Of a stretch of DNA of 64,000 bases, positions 42,025 to 50,870 are shown one piece after another. Each line of letters starts with the position of its first letter. Position 1 is the first letter of the stretch. The notes below the pieces were generated by a model. The model was given only the letters and a program-made list of their open reading frames with translations. It was not told where the DNA came from and made no database searches. The position numbers were made by a program, and so were the translations under genes. The DNA is from JAUIAI01 sp041396585 (GTDB lineage Bacteria; Pseudomonadota; Gammaproteobacteria; Burkholderiales; Burkholderiaceae_E), in the NCBI GenBank assembly GCA_041396585.1, contig JAWKYG010000009.1, positions 1-64,000 on the forward strand, read 5' to 3'.

Positions 42025-42627
42025 TCAGTAGAGCGTATCGCGCAGCAGCGTGCGCATCTGCGCCTCGTCGGGCAGGTCGGCGAGCTCGGCGTGATCCTTG
42101 AGCATCTGCGCCATGGAGGGCAACGCTTCACGAGCCGGCCAGGACTGCGGCTGCCAGAGCTTGCTGCGCATGAATGCCTTGGCGCAATGCAGGAATGCTT
42201 CATGACAGCGCACCCGTATGACGGTCAGCGGGCGTCGGCCGCCACGATCGAAGCGGGCCAGCAGCGGCGCATCGTCATGGATCGTGGCATGACCATTCAC
42301 ACGCAGAGTCTCCTCGACATTCGGAATCATGAAGATCAATCCGATCGCCGGGTCGCGGATGAGATTGCGCATGCCATCGATGCGCCGATTGCCCGGCCAG
42401 TCCGGGATCAGCAGGTGATGCTCATCCTCCACGATGACGAAGCCCGGTTCGTCGCCCTTGGGCGAAGCATCGAGACGCGGACCCTCGCTGGTGGCCATGA
42501 TCAGGAACGGTGACAACGCGATGAAGCGGCGGCAATGCGCATCGAGATGGTCGATCTGCTTGTCGCGTGCGCGTTCCGAAGGTTGGCCGTAGATGTTCAG
42601 CAGGGCATCGAGGGTCGTGATCGGCAT
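42025..42627 (-). CDS. Pyridoxamine 5'-phosphate oxidase-fold flavoprotein (MSMEG_1061-like)
   Basis: A 200-residue split-barrel protein. ALSPFLIMATSEGPRLDASPKGDEPGFV, LLIPDWPGNRRIDGMRNLI and HCAKAFMRSKLWQP match FMN- or F420-binding PPOX-type proteins often annotated as pyridoxamine 5'-phosphate oxidase family; the CHEAFLHCAKAFMRS stretch is characteristic of this subgroup. It probably reduces a small molecule using flavin in the cytoplasm; the substrate is unknown. It is a single gene, separated by about 150 bp from the hemolysin-family gene and about 100 bp from the Ldh-family gene, both on the same strand. Confidence 0.82.
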   Translation of the reverse strand: MPITTLDALLNIYGQPSERARDKQIDHLDAHCRRFIALSPFLIMATSEGPRLDASPKGDEPGFVIVEDEHHLLIPDWPGNRRIDGMRNLIRDPAIGLIFMIPNVEETLRVNGHATIHDDAPLLARFDRGGRRPLTVIRVRCHEAFLHCAKAFMRSKLWQPQSWPAREALPSMAQMLKDHAELADLPDEAQMRTLLRDTLY

Positions 42628-42725
42628 GGTTGGACAAGATAGAGAGACGGGATGCGATCGCCGCGCGCTGACTCACGCGAGAGCGACGTTTTCGAGCAGT
42701 GAGGCTTCCGGCGAGTCGGCGGCGA

Positions 42726-43751
42726 TCATAGGCCCACCAGCGCCTCGATCTGGGCGACCAGTGTCGCCGGCACCAGAAGGCCGTCAACCTGGGCCCGGCG
42801 ACGCAGCGCATTGCGGCGTGCGCCAGGAAGACGCACTTGCGGGTCGAGCACCATGGCCGCGATCAATGCCTCGAGGCGATCGGCATACACCGTGCGGCCG
42901 GCGAGTGCACCCGGGTCGATCAGGATGAAGATCTGCCCCAGGCGGGGTCGGTTACCGGCATCCTCGAAGAAGGAGTCGGCCTCGGCACCGAATTGCGCGC
43001 CGGTGAGCGTCACCGCGAGCAACTCGATCAACAGGGCGATCATGCCGCCCTTGGCACTGCCACCGGCGCTACCGAGTGGCAACATGCTGCCGCCCAGGGC
43101 AGCGCGCGCGTCGGTGGTCGGTTCGCCGTCGGCGTCGAGCGCCCAGCCGGCCGGGATCGGTTCGCCGCGGTTCGCGGCCAGCGCGATCCGGCCGCGGGCG
43201 ACCTCGGAGAGCGACAGATCGATAACCAGGGGATCGGCTCCCGGGCGCGGAAACACCGCTGCCAGCGGATTGGTGCCGAGGATGGGCCGCCTGCCACCGG
43301 GCACAGGCATGGCCGCCGGCGAATTCCCCAGCGCCAGGCCCACCAGACCGGCCTCGGCCGCCGGCAGCAGGTGATGGGCGGCGACCCCGAAGTGGTGACT
43401 GTTGGTGATCGCCGCGATGGCGACGCCCTGGCCGTCGGCCCGGTTCATCGCCTCGCGCACGCCCATCGCACAGGCCGCGAAGGCGAGCCCGTCGTCGGCA
43501 TCGATCAATACGGCGGCCGCGCGTTCATGGCGAACGCTCGGCCTGGCATCGCCACGAGCCCGCCCGTTGCGAAGAAAGCTGGCGTACTGCGGCACGCGCG
43601 ACAGGCCGTGCGAGGCCAGCCCCTCGGACTGGGCCCGCACCAGGGCACAGGCGGTCGCCTCGGCATGCAACGGCGCGGCGCCGGCGGCGCCCAGAGCATC
43701 ACGGGTCAGGTCGGTGGCTTCAGCGAGCGAAAGGATTCGGTTCTCGGACAT
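42726..43751 (-). CDS. Ldh/malate dehydrogenase family (type 2) oxidoreductase
   Basis: A 341-residue member of the NAD(P)-dependent type-2 malate/L-lactate dehydrogenase family. Conserved segments are SEGLASHGLSRVPQY (with the catalytic His in the SHG context), TNSHHFGVAAHH, GTNPLAAVFPRPGADPLVIDLSLS and AKGGMIALLIELLA. Members reduce 2-oxo acids or delta1-piperideine-2-carboxylate / pyrroline-2-carboxylate, or oxidise ureidoglycolate and similar hydroxy acids; the exact substrate cannot be assigned. It lies 33 bp after rng on the same strand and might be read through from it. Confidence 0.87.
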   Translation of the reverse strand: MSENRILSLAEATDLTRDALGAAGAAPLHAEATACALVRAQSEGLASHGLSRVPQYASFLRNGRARGDARPSVRHERAAAVLIDADDGLAFAACAMGVREAMNRADGQGVAIAAITNSHHFGVAAHHLLPAAEAGLVGLALGNSPAAMPVPGGRRPILGTNPLAAVFPRPGADPLVIDLSLSEVARGRIALAANRGEPIPAGWALDADGEPTTDARAALGGSMLPLGSAGGSAKGGMIALLIELLAVTLTGAQFGAEADSFFEDAGNRPRLGQIFILIDPGALAGRTVYADRLEALIAAMVLDPQVRLPGARRNALRRRAQVDGLLVPATLVAQIEALVGL

Positions 43752-43784
43752 CCGGCGACGTGCTCCTTGCAGTGGCTTGCGGGC

Positions 43785-45239
43785 TCAGGAGAGCACGATA
43801 TCGTATTGGGAGTGCAGGTACATGTTCTCGACCTGCAGGCGGATCGGTTTGCCGATCGCTTCGCCAAGCAGCGCGAGCGGTTGCGACTCCTCATCGAGGA
43901 ACAGATCGATCACCGCCTGCGCGGCGATGATCCGGAATTCGCGCGGATTGAACTGGCCGGCCTCGCGGCGGATTTCACGCAGGATCTCGTAGCAGACGCT
44001 CTGGGCGGTCTTGATCTCGCCCGATCCGGCACACAGCGGGCAGGGTTCGCAGAGCACGCGCGACAGCGACTCGCGCGTGCGCTTGCGGGTCATTTCCACC
44101 AGCCCCAGGGATGTGAAGCCGCCCACACTGGTACGCGTGCGGTCGCGTTGCAGCGCGCGTTGCAGTTCATTGAGGACCGCATTGCGATGCTCGGAATCGT
44201 TCATGTCGATGAAATCGACGATGATGATGCCCCCGAGGTTGCGCAGACGCAGCTGGCGGGCGATCGCATGCGCCGCCTCGAGATTGTTCTTGAAGACCGT
44301 GTCATCGAAATTGCGGCCACTGACGAAGCCGCCGGTGTTGACATCGATCGTGGTCAGGGCCTCGGTCTGGTCGATCACCAGATAACCGCCGGACTTGAGA
44401 TCGACACGGCGCGACAGCGCGCGTTCGATGTCTTCCTCCACGCCTTTCATATCGAACAGCGGGCGCTCGCCGGAGAACATGCGCAGCCGATCGACCAGCT
44501 CCGGCGTGTAGGCCTGTGCAAAGGCCAGCAGCCGCTCATGGGCACGCTCGGAATCGACCACGATCTGCGTGGTCGTGGCCGTTGCCAGATCGCGCAGGCT
44601 GCGTTCTGCCAGGCTCAGCTCCTGGTACAGCAGGATGGGTGCCGGATGCTTGCGGGTGTTCTCGAGAATCTGCTTCCAGCGCTTGCGCAGATAGGCGATG
44701 TCGGAGCCGAGTTCAACCTCGTTGGCATCCTCGGCCGATGTGCGGACGATGAATCCGCCTTCCTCGTCGGCGGGAATCAGCCGCTGCATCAGCTCACGCA
44801 GCTGGGTGCGATCGGTTTCACTACCGATCTTCTGCGAGATACCGATGTGCGGATCCTGGGGCAGATAGACCAGCAGCCTGCCGGCGATGCTGATCTGGGT
44901 GGTCAGGCGCGCGCCCTTGGTGCCGATCGGGTCTTTGAGCACCTGTACCAGCAATACCTGCCCCTGATAGAGCAGCTTCTCGATTGGCGTGGGGCTGTCG
45001 GACTCACGGGCCTGCCAGATATCGGCCACATGCAGGAAGGCCGCCCGCTCCAGACCGATGTCGATGAATGCCGATTGCATGCCCGGCAGAACCCGCGACA
45101 CCTTGCCCAGATAGATGTTGCCCACCAGACCGCGGCTGGAGGTGCGTTCGATGTGCAGCTCTTGCAGCGCGCCTTGCTGGATCAGCACCACACGGGTTTC
45201 GTGGCCGGTGCTGTTGATGAGGATTTCCTCGTTTTGCAT
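43785..45239 (-). CDS. rng: Ribonuclease G
   Basis: A 484-residue endoribonuclease (E. coli RNase G has 489) that trims the 5' end of 16S rRNA and cleaves some mRNAs. It shows the S1-like domain (RGLVGNIYLGKVSRVLPGMQSAF), the catalytic metal-binding aspartates in LTTIDVNTGGF and IIIVDFIDM, and the zinc-link CPLCAGSGEIKT that joins the tetramer. No long RNase E-type C-terminal scaffold is present, so it is RNase G and not E. It follows maf by 48 bp in the housekeeping run purD-hemF-nadD-rsfS-rlmH-maf-rng, the order seen in many proteobacteria for the maf-rng part. Confidence 0.95.
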   Translation of the reverse strand: MQNEEILINSTGHETRVVLIQQGALQELHIERTSSRGLVGNIYLGKVSRVLPGMQSAFIDIGLERAAFLHVADIWQARESDSPTPIEKLLYQGQVLLVQVLKDPIGTKGARLTTQISIAGRLLVYLPQDPHIGISQKIGSETDRTQLRELMQRLIPADEEGGFIVRTSAEDANEVELGSDIAYLRKRWKQILENTRKHPAPILLYQELSLAERSLRDLATATTTQIVVDSERAHERLLAFAQAYTPELVDRLRMFSGERPLFDMKGVEEDIERALSRRVDLKSGGYLVIDQTEALTTIDVNTGGFVSGRNFDDTVFKNNLEAAHAIARQLRLRNLGGIIIVDFIDMNDSEHRNAVLNELQRALQRDRTRTSVGGFTSLGLVEMTRKRTRESLSRVLCEPCPLCAGSGEIKTAQSVCYEILREIRREAGQFNPREFRIIAAQAVIDLFLDEESQPLALLGEAIGKPIRLQVENMYLHSQYDIVLS

Positions 45240-45287
45240 GCTTAGCCGCGCTGGGGAGTCTCCGGTCTGAACAACGCCCGCGACCGA

Positions 45288-45872
45288 TCAGCGCATCCCG
45301 AGCAGTTGCGCCGTCTCGAAAAGGGGAAGACCCATGATACCGGAGTAGCTGCCCTCGATCCGGCGCACCCAGCTTGCCGCATGGCCCTGGATGCCATAGC
45401 CCCCAGCCTTGTCGAAGCTCTCGCCGCCGGCGATGTATTCGTCGATCTCGGCGGCGCCCAGGCGGCGCATGGTCACCCGCGATACCTGGACCCGGTGCAG
45501 GACCCGGCTGCCACGTCTGATTGCGACCGCGCTCAGCACGCGGTGGGTACGACCAGACAGGCTGCCGAGCATGGCTCTTGCCTCATCGGCATCGGCCGGT
45601 TTGCCCAGAATGCGTCCACCGATCGCGACCGTGGTGTCGGCGCAGAGGATCGGTCGCTGTTCGAGTGCGCGGCTGACGCGGGTGTGTTCGGCCAGTTCGA
45701 GCTTGGCCAGGCCCACGCGCTGTACATACTGGTTCGGCGGCTCGTGGGCGCGCACCGCTTCCAGGGCTTCGGCCGCGTCACGGTCATCGGGCAGCAGCAG
45801 ATCGAACGCCACGCCGATCTGCGTGAGCAGCTCGCCGCGGCGCGGGCTTTGCGAGGCAAGCCAGATCTTCAT
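45288..45872 (-). CDS. maf: Maf-family nucleoside triphosphate pyrophosphatase (YhdE-like)
   Basis: A 194-residue house-cleaning enzyme that hydrolyses noncanonical or dTTP/UTP nucleotides to monophosphates. The N-terminal WLASQSPRRGELLTQIG, ADTTVAIGGRILGKP and FDKAGGYGIQGHAASWV segments are those of the Maf/YhdE group; the ADTTV form is typical of the dTTP/UTP pyrophosphatase subgroup. The start overlaps the rlmH stop (ATGA), so translation is probably coupled. It is cytoplasmic. Confidence 0.93.
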   Translation of the reverse strand: MKIWLASQSPRRGELLTQIGVAFDLLLPDDRDAAEALEAVRAHEPPNQYVQRVGLAKLELAEHTRVSRALEQRPILCADTTVAIGGRILGKPADADEARAMLGSLSGRTHRVLSAVAIRRGSRVLHRVQVSRVTMRRLGAAEIDEYIAGGESFDKAGGYGIQGHAASWVRRIEGSYSGIMGLPLFETAQLLGMR

Positions 45873-46339
45873 TCGCGATGATAGGGATGGCCGGTGATCA
45901 CCGACCAGGCCCGGTACAGTTGTTCGGCGAGCACGATGCGCACGATCGGGTGCGGCAGAGTGAGTCGCGACAGGCTCAGGGTTTCATCGGCGCTCTCGCG
46001 CAGCGCGGGGTCGAGGCCGTCGGGCCCGCCGATGATCATCGCCACCGGGGCCGAGCGCTCGCGCCATGATTGCATGCGCTGCGCCAGGGCGAGCGTGTCG
46101 CGATCACGACCGCGTTCATCCAGAATCACGCGCCAGGCACCGCCCGGAACCGCGGCCAGGATCCGCTCGGCCTCGCGCGCCATGCAGCGGGCCGGATCGG
46201 GTTGCTTGTTGCGCGCTTCGGCACGGATCTCATGCCACTGCACCGGCAGTTCGGCGGGCATCCGGCGCGTGTATTCATCGACGCCGGCCCGCACCCAGTC
46301 GGGCATTCGTGTGCCCACTGCCAGCACATGAATGCGCAT
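45869..46339 (-). CDS. rlmH: 23S rRNA (pseudouridine1915-N3)-methyltransferase
   Basis: A 156-residue SPOUT-class methyltransferase, the normal family length (155 in E. coli), methylating pseudouridine 1915 in helix 69 of 23S rRNA on 70S ribosomes. MRIHVLAVGTRMPDWVRAG, LDERGRD, FIIGG-type MIIGGPDGL and LSLSRLTLPHPIVRIVLAEQLYRAW (trefoil knot and SAM site) are all recognisable, as is the C-terminal YHRE. ATG 46339 lies one base after the rsfS stop, and the gene ends in an ATGA overlap with maf. Confidence 0.95.
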   Translation of the reverse strand: MRIHVLAVGTRMPDWVRAGVDEYTRRMPAELPVQWHEIRAEARNKQPDPARCMAREAERILAAVPGGAWRVILDERGRDRDTLALAQRMQSWRERSAPVAMIIGGPDGLDPALRESADETLSLSRLTLPHPIVRIVLAEQLYRAWSVITGHPYHRE

Positions 46340-46340
46340 C

Positions 46341-47021
46341 TCAGCCTTTCTTGCCCGCGCCGGTCCGGCCCTGGCCGGACCCGGTCGCACGACGAGTTGT
46401 CGCGCCTGTGGCGTCGCGCCCAGCGCCAGCGGGGCGCCGGCCCGCACTGCGCTCGGTCGCCTGGCCGCTGCGGCTCGCCGATGACGAGCGTGTGCCGCTG
46501 CCGGCGGTGGATCCGGTTGCCGGAGCGGCAGCCTTGCGTGCTGCCGGCTTCCTGGCAGCGGGTTTCTTCGCCGCGGCTTTCGCAGCAGGCTTCTTTGCAG
46601 CAGGCTTCTTCGCAGCAGGCTTGGTCGCAGCAGGCTTGCGCCCGGCGCCGGTCGATCTCGCCGCCGCCGCGGGCGCCGCGCCGACCCGCATGCGCACCGG
46701 TTTCGAGCCCCAGATCTCTTCCAGGTTGTAGTAGGCGCGGATGTCGGGCTGCATGATGTGCACGATCGCATCACCGATGTCGACCAGCACCCACTCGCCG
46801 GTGTCGTCGCCCTCGCGCGAGAGCACTCTCAGCCCGGCCTCGCGCACCTTGTCACAGACATGGTCGGCAAGCGCCCGCGTCTGGCGGTTGGACTGGCCCG
46901 AGGCGATGATTACCCGGTCGAACTCGGCCGTCTGTTCGCTGGTATTGAAAACCTTGATGTCTTTGCCCTTGATGTCTTCGAGGGCGTCGACCACGATGCG
47001 TTGTAGCTTTCTCAGGTCCAT
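46341..47021 (-). CDS. rsfS: Ribosome silencing factor RsfS with a long histone-H1-like C-terminal tail
   Basis: Residues 1-110 are a full RsfS domain (LQRIVVDALEDIKGKDI, FDRVIIASGQSNRQ, GEWVLVDIGDAIVHIM, YYNLEEIW), which binds uL14 on the large subunit and blocks 50S-30S joining in starvation. Normal RsfS ends there at about 105-118 residues. This one continues to 226 with a tail rich in Ala, Lys, Pro, Arg and Gly, including repeated AAKKPA / AARKPA units like histone H1 or AlgP, then a Ser/Thr/Arg/Gly-rich end. The tail is likely disordered and strongly basic, probably RNA- or DNA-binding. It is read continuously in frame. nadD lies 22 bp upstream, rlmH one base downstream. Confidence 0.92.
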   Translation of the reverse strand: MDLRKLQRIVVDALEDIKGKDIKVFNTSEQTAEFDRVIIASGQSNRQTRALADHVCDKVREAGLRVLSREGDDTGEWVLVDIGDAIVHIMQPDIRAYYNLEEIWGSKPVRMRVGAAPAAAARSTGAGRKPAATKPAAKKPAAKKPAAKAAAKKPAARKPAARKAAAPATGSTAGSGTRSSSASRSGQATERSAGRRPAGAGRDATGATTRRATGSGQGRTGAGKKG

Positions 47022-47043
47022 TCGGAGTCCTGTTCAGGGGAAT

Positions 47044-47691
47044 TCAGTGTGCCCGATAGAGCGAGTTGGCCTGGATGTAGTCCAGCACGGCCCTCGGCAC
47101 CAGTTCGTCGACCGGCCCGCCCGTGGCAAGCGCCTGACGCAGATGCGTGGACGAGACCGGGGTCACCGGCATGCGAAAGAACACCAGCTCGCCGGCGGCG
47201 GCTCCGCTCAGGGCATCCCGGCCGTGCGCATTGACCAGTGCTTCAACAGGGGCCGGGAAGTTCGTCAGCCGGGTGAGTTCTCGCTGGGTGATCGCCAGGT
47301 TGGCCAGCGCCAGTAACTCCTCGTAGTGCCACCAGGTGTGCAGATTGTGGAGCTGGTCCGAACCGAGCAGGAGGATCAGGCAGGTGTGTGCACCGAGTTC
47401 CGCGCGCAATTCGCGCAGCGTCTCTACCGTGTAGGTCGGGCCCTGACGGCGGACCTCGCGATCATCGACCGAGACGCCGGGCAACTCGGCGGCGCCGATT
47501 CTCGCCATCGCGAGCCGGTGCTCGGCGCTGGTCTGCTGGCCCGGCTTCTGCCAGGATCGGCCGGTCGGCATCAGCCGGAATTCATCGGGTGTCAGCGCCA
47601 CCTGCGCGGCCCGGGCCAGCGCGATGTGCCCGACATGGAACGGATCGAAGGCACCGCCGAGAATCGCGATCCTTGCAGAGCGCCCGGTCAT
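47044..47691 (-). CDS. nadD: Nicotinate-nucleotide adenylyltransferase
   Basis: A 215-residue enzyme of NAD synthesis that adenylates nicotinate mononucleotide. The nucleotidyltransferase motif ILGGAFDPFHVGHIALA and the C-terminal VTPVSSTHLRQAL (ISSTxIR motif) are diagnostic. ATG 47691 overlaps the hemF stop (ATGA) and begins MTGRSARIAILGG; further upstream codons are out of family. It is followed by rsfS, its usual neighbour in proteobacteria. Confidence 0.95.
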   Translation of the reverse strand: MTGRSARIAILGGAFDPFHVGHIALARAAQVALTPDEFRLMPTGRSWQKPGQQTSAEHRLAMARIGAAELPGVSVDDREVRRQGPTYTVETLRELRAELGAHTCLILLLGSDQLHNLHTWWHYEELLALANLAITQRELTRLTNFPAPVEALVNAHGRDALSGAAAGELVFFRMPVTPVSSTHLRQALATGGPVDELVPRAVLDYIQANSLYRAH

Positions 47692-48599
47692 ACCCAGTCG
47701 CGCGGCACGAGAAACTCGGCCAGGCGCGCCTCGGGCGAGCCCGGCTCGGCCTGCCAATCATAGGTCCAGCGCGCCAGCGGCGGCATCGAGACCAGGATCG
47801 ATTCGGTTCGTCCGCCCGACTGCAGACCGAACAACGTGCCGCGATCGAAGACCAGGTTGAACTCCACATAGCGGCCACGGCGCATCAACTGGAACTGGCG
47901 TTCGCGCTCGCCATATGGCAGCTCTCGCCGGCGCTCGACGATCGGGGCATAGGCCGGCAGGAAGGCATCGCCGACCGAGCGGGTCAGCGCGAACGAGCCC
48001 GCGAAACCGAGTTCGTTCAGGTCATCGAAGAAGATGCCGCCCACGCCACGGGCTTCGCCGCGATGGCGCAGAAAAAAGTACTCGTCACACCACTTCTTGA
48101 AGCGCGGGTGCAGATCCGCACCAAATGGCTGGAGGGCGTCGCGAGCCGCTTTGTGAAAGCCGATCGCATCGTCCTCGAACGGGTAGAACGGGGTCAGATC
48201 CATGCCGCCACCGAACCACCAGACCGGCTCGGCCCCGGTGTCGTCGGTGGTGGTGAAGAAGCGCACGTTCATATGCACCGTGGGCACATACGGATTGCGC
48301 GGGTGGATCACCAGCGATACGCCCATCGCCTCGAATGGCCGGCCTGCCAGGCCGGGCCGGCTGGCACTGGCCGACGCCGGCAGCCCGCCGCCACTGACGT
48401 GAGAGAACATCACGCCGCCGCGTTCGAAGACCTGGCCTTGTTCGATCACTCGGCTGATCCCGCCGCCGCCCTGTTCGCGCTGCCAGGCATCGCGCTCGAA
48501 CGGGTTGCCATCGAGCGCTTCCAGGCCGGCGACGATGCGCGCTTGAAGATCGGTCAGATACGCGTACACCGCACCGGTATCGGGCTGCTCGCTCATCAT
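47688..48599 (-). CDS. hemF: Oxygen-dependent coproporphyrinogen III oxidase
   Basis: A 303-residue haem-biosynthesis enzyme (E. coli HemF 299) that converts coproporphyrinogen III to protoporphyrinogen IX with oxygen, a sign of aerobic life. Conserved blocks are GGGGISRVIEQGQVFERGGV, NPYVPTVHMNVRFF, WWFGGGMDLTPFYPF, HRGEARGVGGIFFDD and RYVEFNLVFDRGTLFGLQSGGR. The first of two adjacent ATGs (48599) has GGAAAGG close upstream and overlaps the purD stop (ATGA). nadD overlaps its end. It is cytoplasmic. Confidence 0.95.
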   Translation of the reverse strand: MMSEQPDTGAVYAYLTDLQARIVAGLEALDGNPFERDAWQREQGGGGISRVIEQGQVFERGGVMFSHVSGGGLPASASASRPGLAGRPFEAMGVSLVIHPRNPYVPTVHMNVRFFTTTDDTGAEPVWWFGGGMDLTPFYPFEDDAIGFHKAARDALQPFGADLHPRFKKWCDEYFFLRHRGEARGVGGIFFDDLNELGFAGSFALTRSVGDAFLPAYAPIVERRRELPYGERERQFQLMRRGRYVEFNLVFDRGTLFGLQSGGRTESILVSMPPLARWTYDWQAEPGSPEARLAEFLVPRDWV

Positions 48600-49888
48600 G
48601 CCTTTCCCTGAGCGCCCAGGGCGCGATGGCCGATCTCGGTGCGAAATTGCGCACCGTCGAAGCGGATCACGCCGGCCCAGCGATAGGCTTCTGCCCTGGC
48701 CGCGGCAAGATCGGTGCCGAGCGCGGTCACGCAAAGGACCCGGCCGCCGGCGCTTTCGATGTGCCCGTTCTGAAGACGGGTGCCCGCATGAAACACCTGG
48801 CAATCGGGGGAGGGCGAATTGCCATCTGCCGGCAGGCCGTCGATCGGGTCGCCGTTGCGCGGCGAGCCCGGGTAGCCGGCCGCCGCCATCACCACGCCCA
48901 GGGCGGGGCGGGGGTCCCAGTCGAGTGTGATCTCGTGCAACCGGCCCGCGATCGCCGCTTCGATCACCGTGGCCAGGTCCGAGCGCAGCCGCATCATGAT
49001 CGGCTGGGTTTCCGGGTCGCCCATCCGGCAATTGAACTCGAGCGTGTTCAGGCTGCCGTCTGCGCCGATCATCAGACCCGCATAGAGAAAGCCGGTGTAG
49101 CGCTCGCCATCGGCCTGCATGCCGCGCACCGCCGGCAGCATGACCTCGTTCATGATCCGTTCGTGCACGGCGTCGGTGACCACCGGCGCCGGCGAGTAAG
49201 CGCCCATGCCGCCCGTATTCGGGCCCTGGTCGCCATCGAGCAGGCGTTTGTGATCCTGGCTCGAGGCCAGTGCCAGCACATGCTCGCCATCGACCAGCGC
49301 GATGAAGCTGGCTTCCTCGCCGAACAGGCAGTCTTCGATCACCACGCGTGCGCCCGCCGCGCCCATGCCGCCATCGGTGAGCATCATGTCGATCGCCGCA
49401 TGGGCCTCATCGGCGCTGGCGGCCACGACCACACCCTTGCCGGCCGCCAGGCCGTCGGCCTTGATCACGATCGGCGCGCCGCGCTCATCGAGATAGGCGT
49501 GCGCCTTTGCCGCATCCGTGAATGTGCGATAGGCGGCCGTCGGAATACCGTGGCGCAACATGAACGCCTTGGCAAAGTCCTTGGAGGATTCGAGCCGCGC
49601 CGCCGACCGGGTGGGGCCGAAGATCGGTATGCCCGCGGCCCGAAACGCATCGACGATGCCTGCTGCCAGCGGTGCCTCGGGCCCGACCACGGCAAAGGCG
49701 ATCGATTCGCTGCGACAGAATGCGATCAAAGCCTCGGTGTCGGTGATCGGCAGGTTGATCACACCAGGCTCGCGCGCCGTGCCGCCATTGCCTGGCGCAA
49801 CATACACCTGCTCGACCCGCGCGCTGGCGGCCAATGACCAGGCCAGCGCATGCTCGCGCCCGCCGCCTCCGACGACCAGCAGTTTCAA
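48596..49888 (-). CDS. purD: Phosphoribosylamine-glycine ligase
   Basis: A 430-residue ATP-grasp enzyme making glycinamide ribonucleotide in purine synthesis. KLLVVGGGGREHALAW at the N-terminus, IVIKADGLAAGKGVVVA and LEFNCRMGDPETQPI are the family hallmarks. The start is TTG at 49888: it has GGAGG eight nt upstream and yields the standard MKLLVVGGGGREHA; a second TTG at 49903 would place the GGAGG inside the gene. The stop overlaps hemF. purH, often adjacent in other genomes, is not present here. Confidence 0.94.
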   Translation of the reverse strand: MKLLVVGGGGREHALAWSLAASARVEQVYVAPGNGGTAREPGVINLPITDTEALIAFCRSESIAFAVVGPEAPLAAGIVDAFRAAGIPIFGPTRSAARLESSKDFAKAFMLRHGIPTAAYRTFTDAAKAHAYLDERGAPIVIKADGLAAGKGVVVAASADEAHAAIDMMLTDGGMGAAGARVVIEDCLFGEEASFIALVDGEHVLALASSQDHKRLLDGDQGPNTGGMGAYSPAPVVTDAVHERIMNEVMLPAVRGMQADGERYTGFLYAGLMIGADGSLNTLEFNCRMGDPETQPIMMRLRSDLATVIEAAIAGRLHEITLDWDPRPALGVVMAAAGYPGSPRNGDPIDGLPADGNSPSPDCQVFHAGTRLQNGHIESAGGRVLCVTALGTDLAAARAEAYRWAGVIRFDGAQFRTEIGHRALGAQGKA

Positions 49889-49979
49889 CGTGGGATCCTC
49901 CAAAGGAATGTGCGGCGCTGCGGCCGCACTATGCTCGTGATTCCCTGGCAGACGTGACGACGGGGATCGCCGGCGGCGA

Positions 49980-50714
49980 TCACGCCTCGTCCTCGTGGAT
50001 CACGGCGTTGGGATAAACCTCCTGGACATCATCGAGGTTCTCCAGCGCGTCGAGCAATTTCTGCATCGATGCCGCCTGCTCGCCCTCGAACACGGTCTCG
50101 TTGGCCGGCTTCATCGTGATGTCGGCAACTTCGGGCTTCAGTCCGGCGGCCTCGAAGGCGTCGCGCAGGGCCTGGAACGCCGGCGGTTCGCAGACGACCT
50201 CGATGCCGCCTTCGTCATCGGTGGCGACATCATCGGCGCCGGCCTCGAGCGCAGCCTCCATGACCGCATCTTCACTGGTGCCGGGCGCGAACAGGAACTG
50301 GCCGCAGTGGGTGAACAGAAAGGCCACCGAACCGTCCGTGCCCAGGTTGCCACCGTACTTGGAGAACGCATGGCGGACCTCGGCGACCGTGCGCACCCGG
50401 TTATCGGTGAGGCAGTCGACCATGACCGCGGCACCGCCGATCCCGTAGCCCTCGTAGCGGATCTCTTCGTAATTCACGCCGTCGAGTTCGCCGGCACCGC
50501 GCTGGATCGCCCGTTGCACGGTGTCCTTGGGCATATTGGCGTCGGACGCCTTGTCCAGTGCCAGGCGCAGGCGGGGATTGCTCGCTGGGTCCGACCCGCC
50601 CGCGCGGGCGGCGACCGTCAATTCCTTGATCAGCCGCGTGAACAGCTTGCCGCGCTTGGCATCAGCGCGTTCCTTCTTGTGTTTGATGTTGGCCCATTTA
50701 CTGTGTCCGGCCAT
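49980..50714 (-). CDS. yebC: YebC/PmpR-family DNA-binding or ribosome-associated regulatory protein
   Basis: A 244-residue protein beginning MAGHSKWANIKHKKERADAKRG, the invariant YebC/PmpR/TACO1 start, with MPKDTVQRAIQRGAGE and YEGYGIGGAAVMVDCLTDN. Family members have been described as transcription regulators and, more recently, as factors easing ribosome stalling. GAGGA just before ATG 50714 supports the start; the frame is open further upstream only as antisense of the next gene. It is divergent from the HerA-like gene. It is often next to ruvC, which is not the case here. Confidence 0.94.
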   Translation of the reverse strand: MAGHSKWANIKHKKERADAKRGKLFTRLIKELTVAARAGGSDPASNPRLRLALDKASDANMPKDTVQRAIQRGAGELDGVNYEEIRYEGYGIGGAAVMVDCLTDNRVRTVAEVRHAFSKYGGNLGTDGSVAFLFTHCGQFLFAPGTSEDAVMEAALEAGADDVATDDEGGIEVVCEPPAFQALRDAFEAAGLKPEVADITMKPANETVFEGEQAASMQKLLDALENLDDVQEVYPNAVIHEDEA

Positions 50715-50870
50715 GGAGTCCTCAGCATGCTGGCTGCCGATGAAAAGGTGCCGACGGCCGCAGCCCGGCATGATCGGCCGGCGCGCGGCGTTGACCCGTC
50801 GGGTTCGCGCGAGCCATGAAAAACAATTGATTTTATCATTGGGTATTGAACTCAAGGACCGGGACGCCCG

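Noticed and set aside
42837..45245. 802-codon plus-strand open frame opposite the Ldh-family gene and rng
   Set aside because: It spans two well-supported minus-strand genes and the gap between them. Its translation has no recognisable family; it reflects third-position GC bias.
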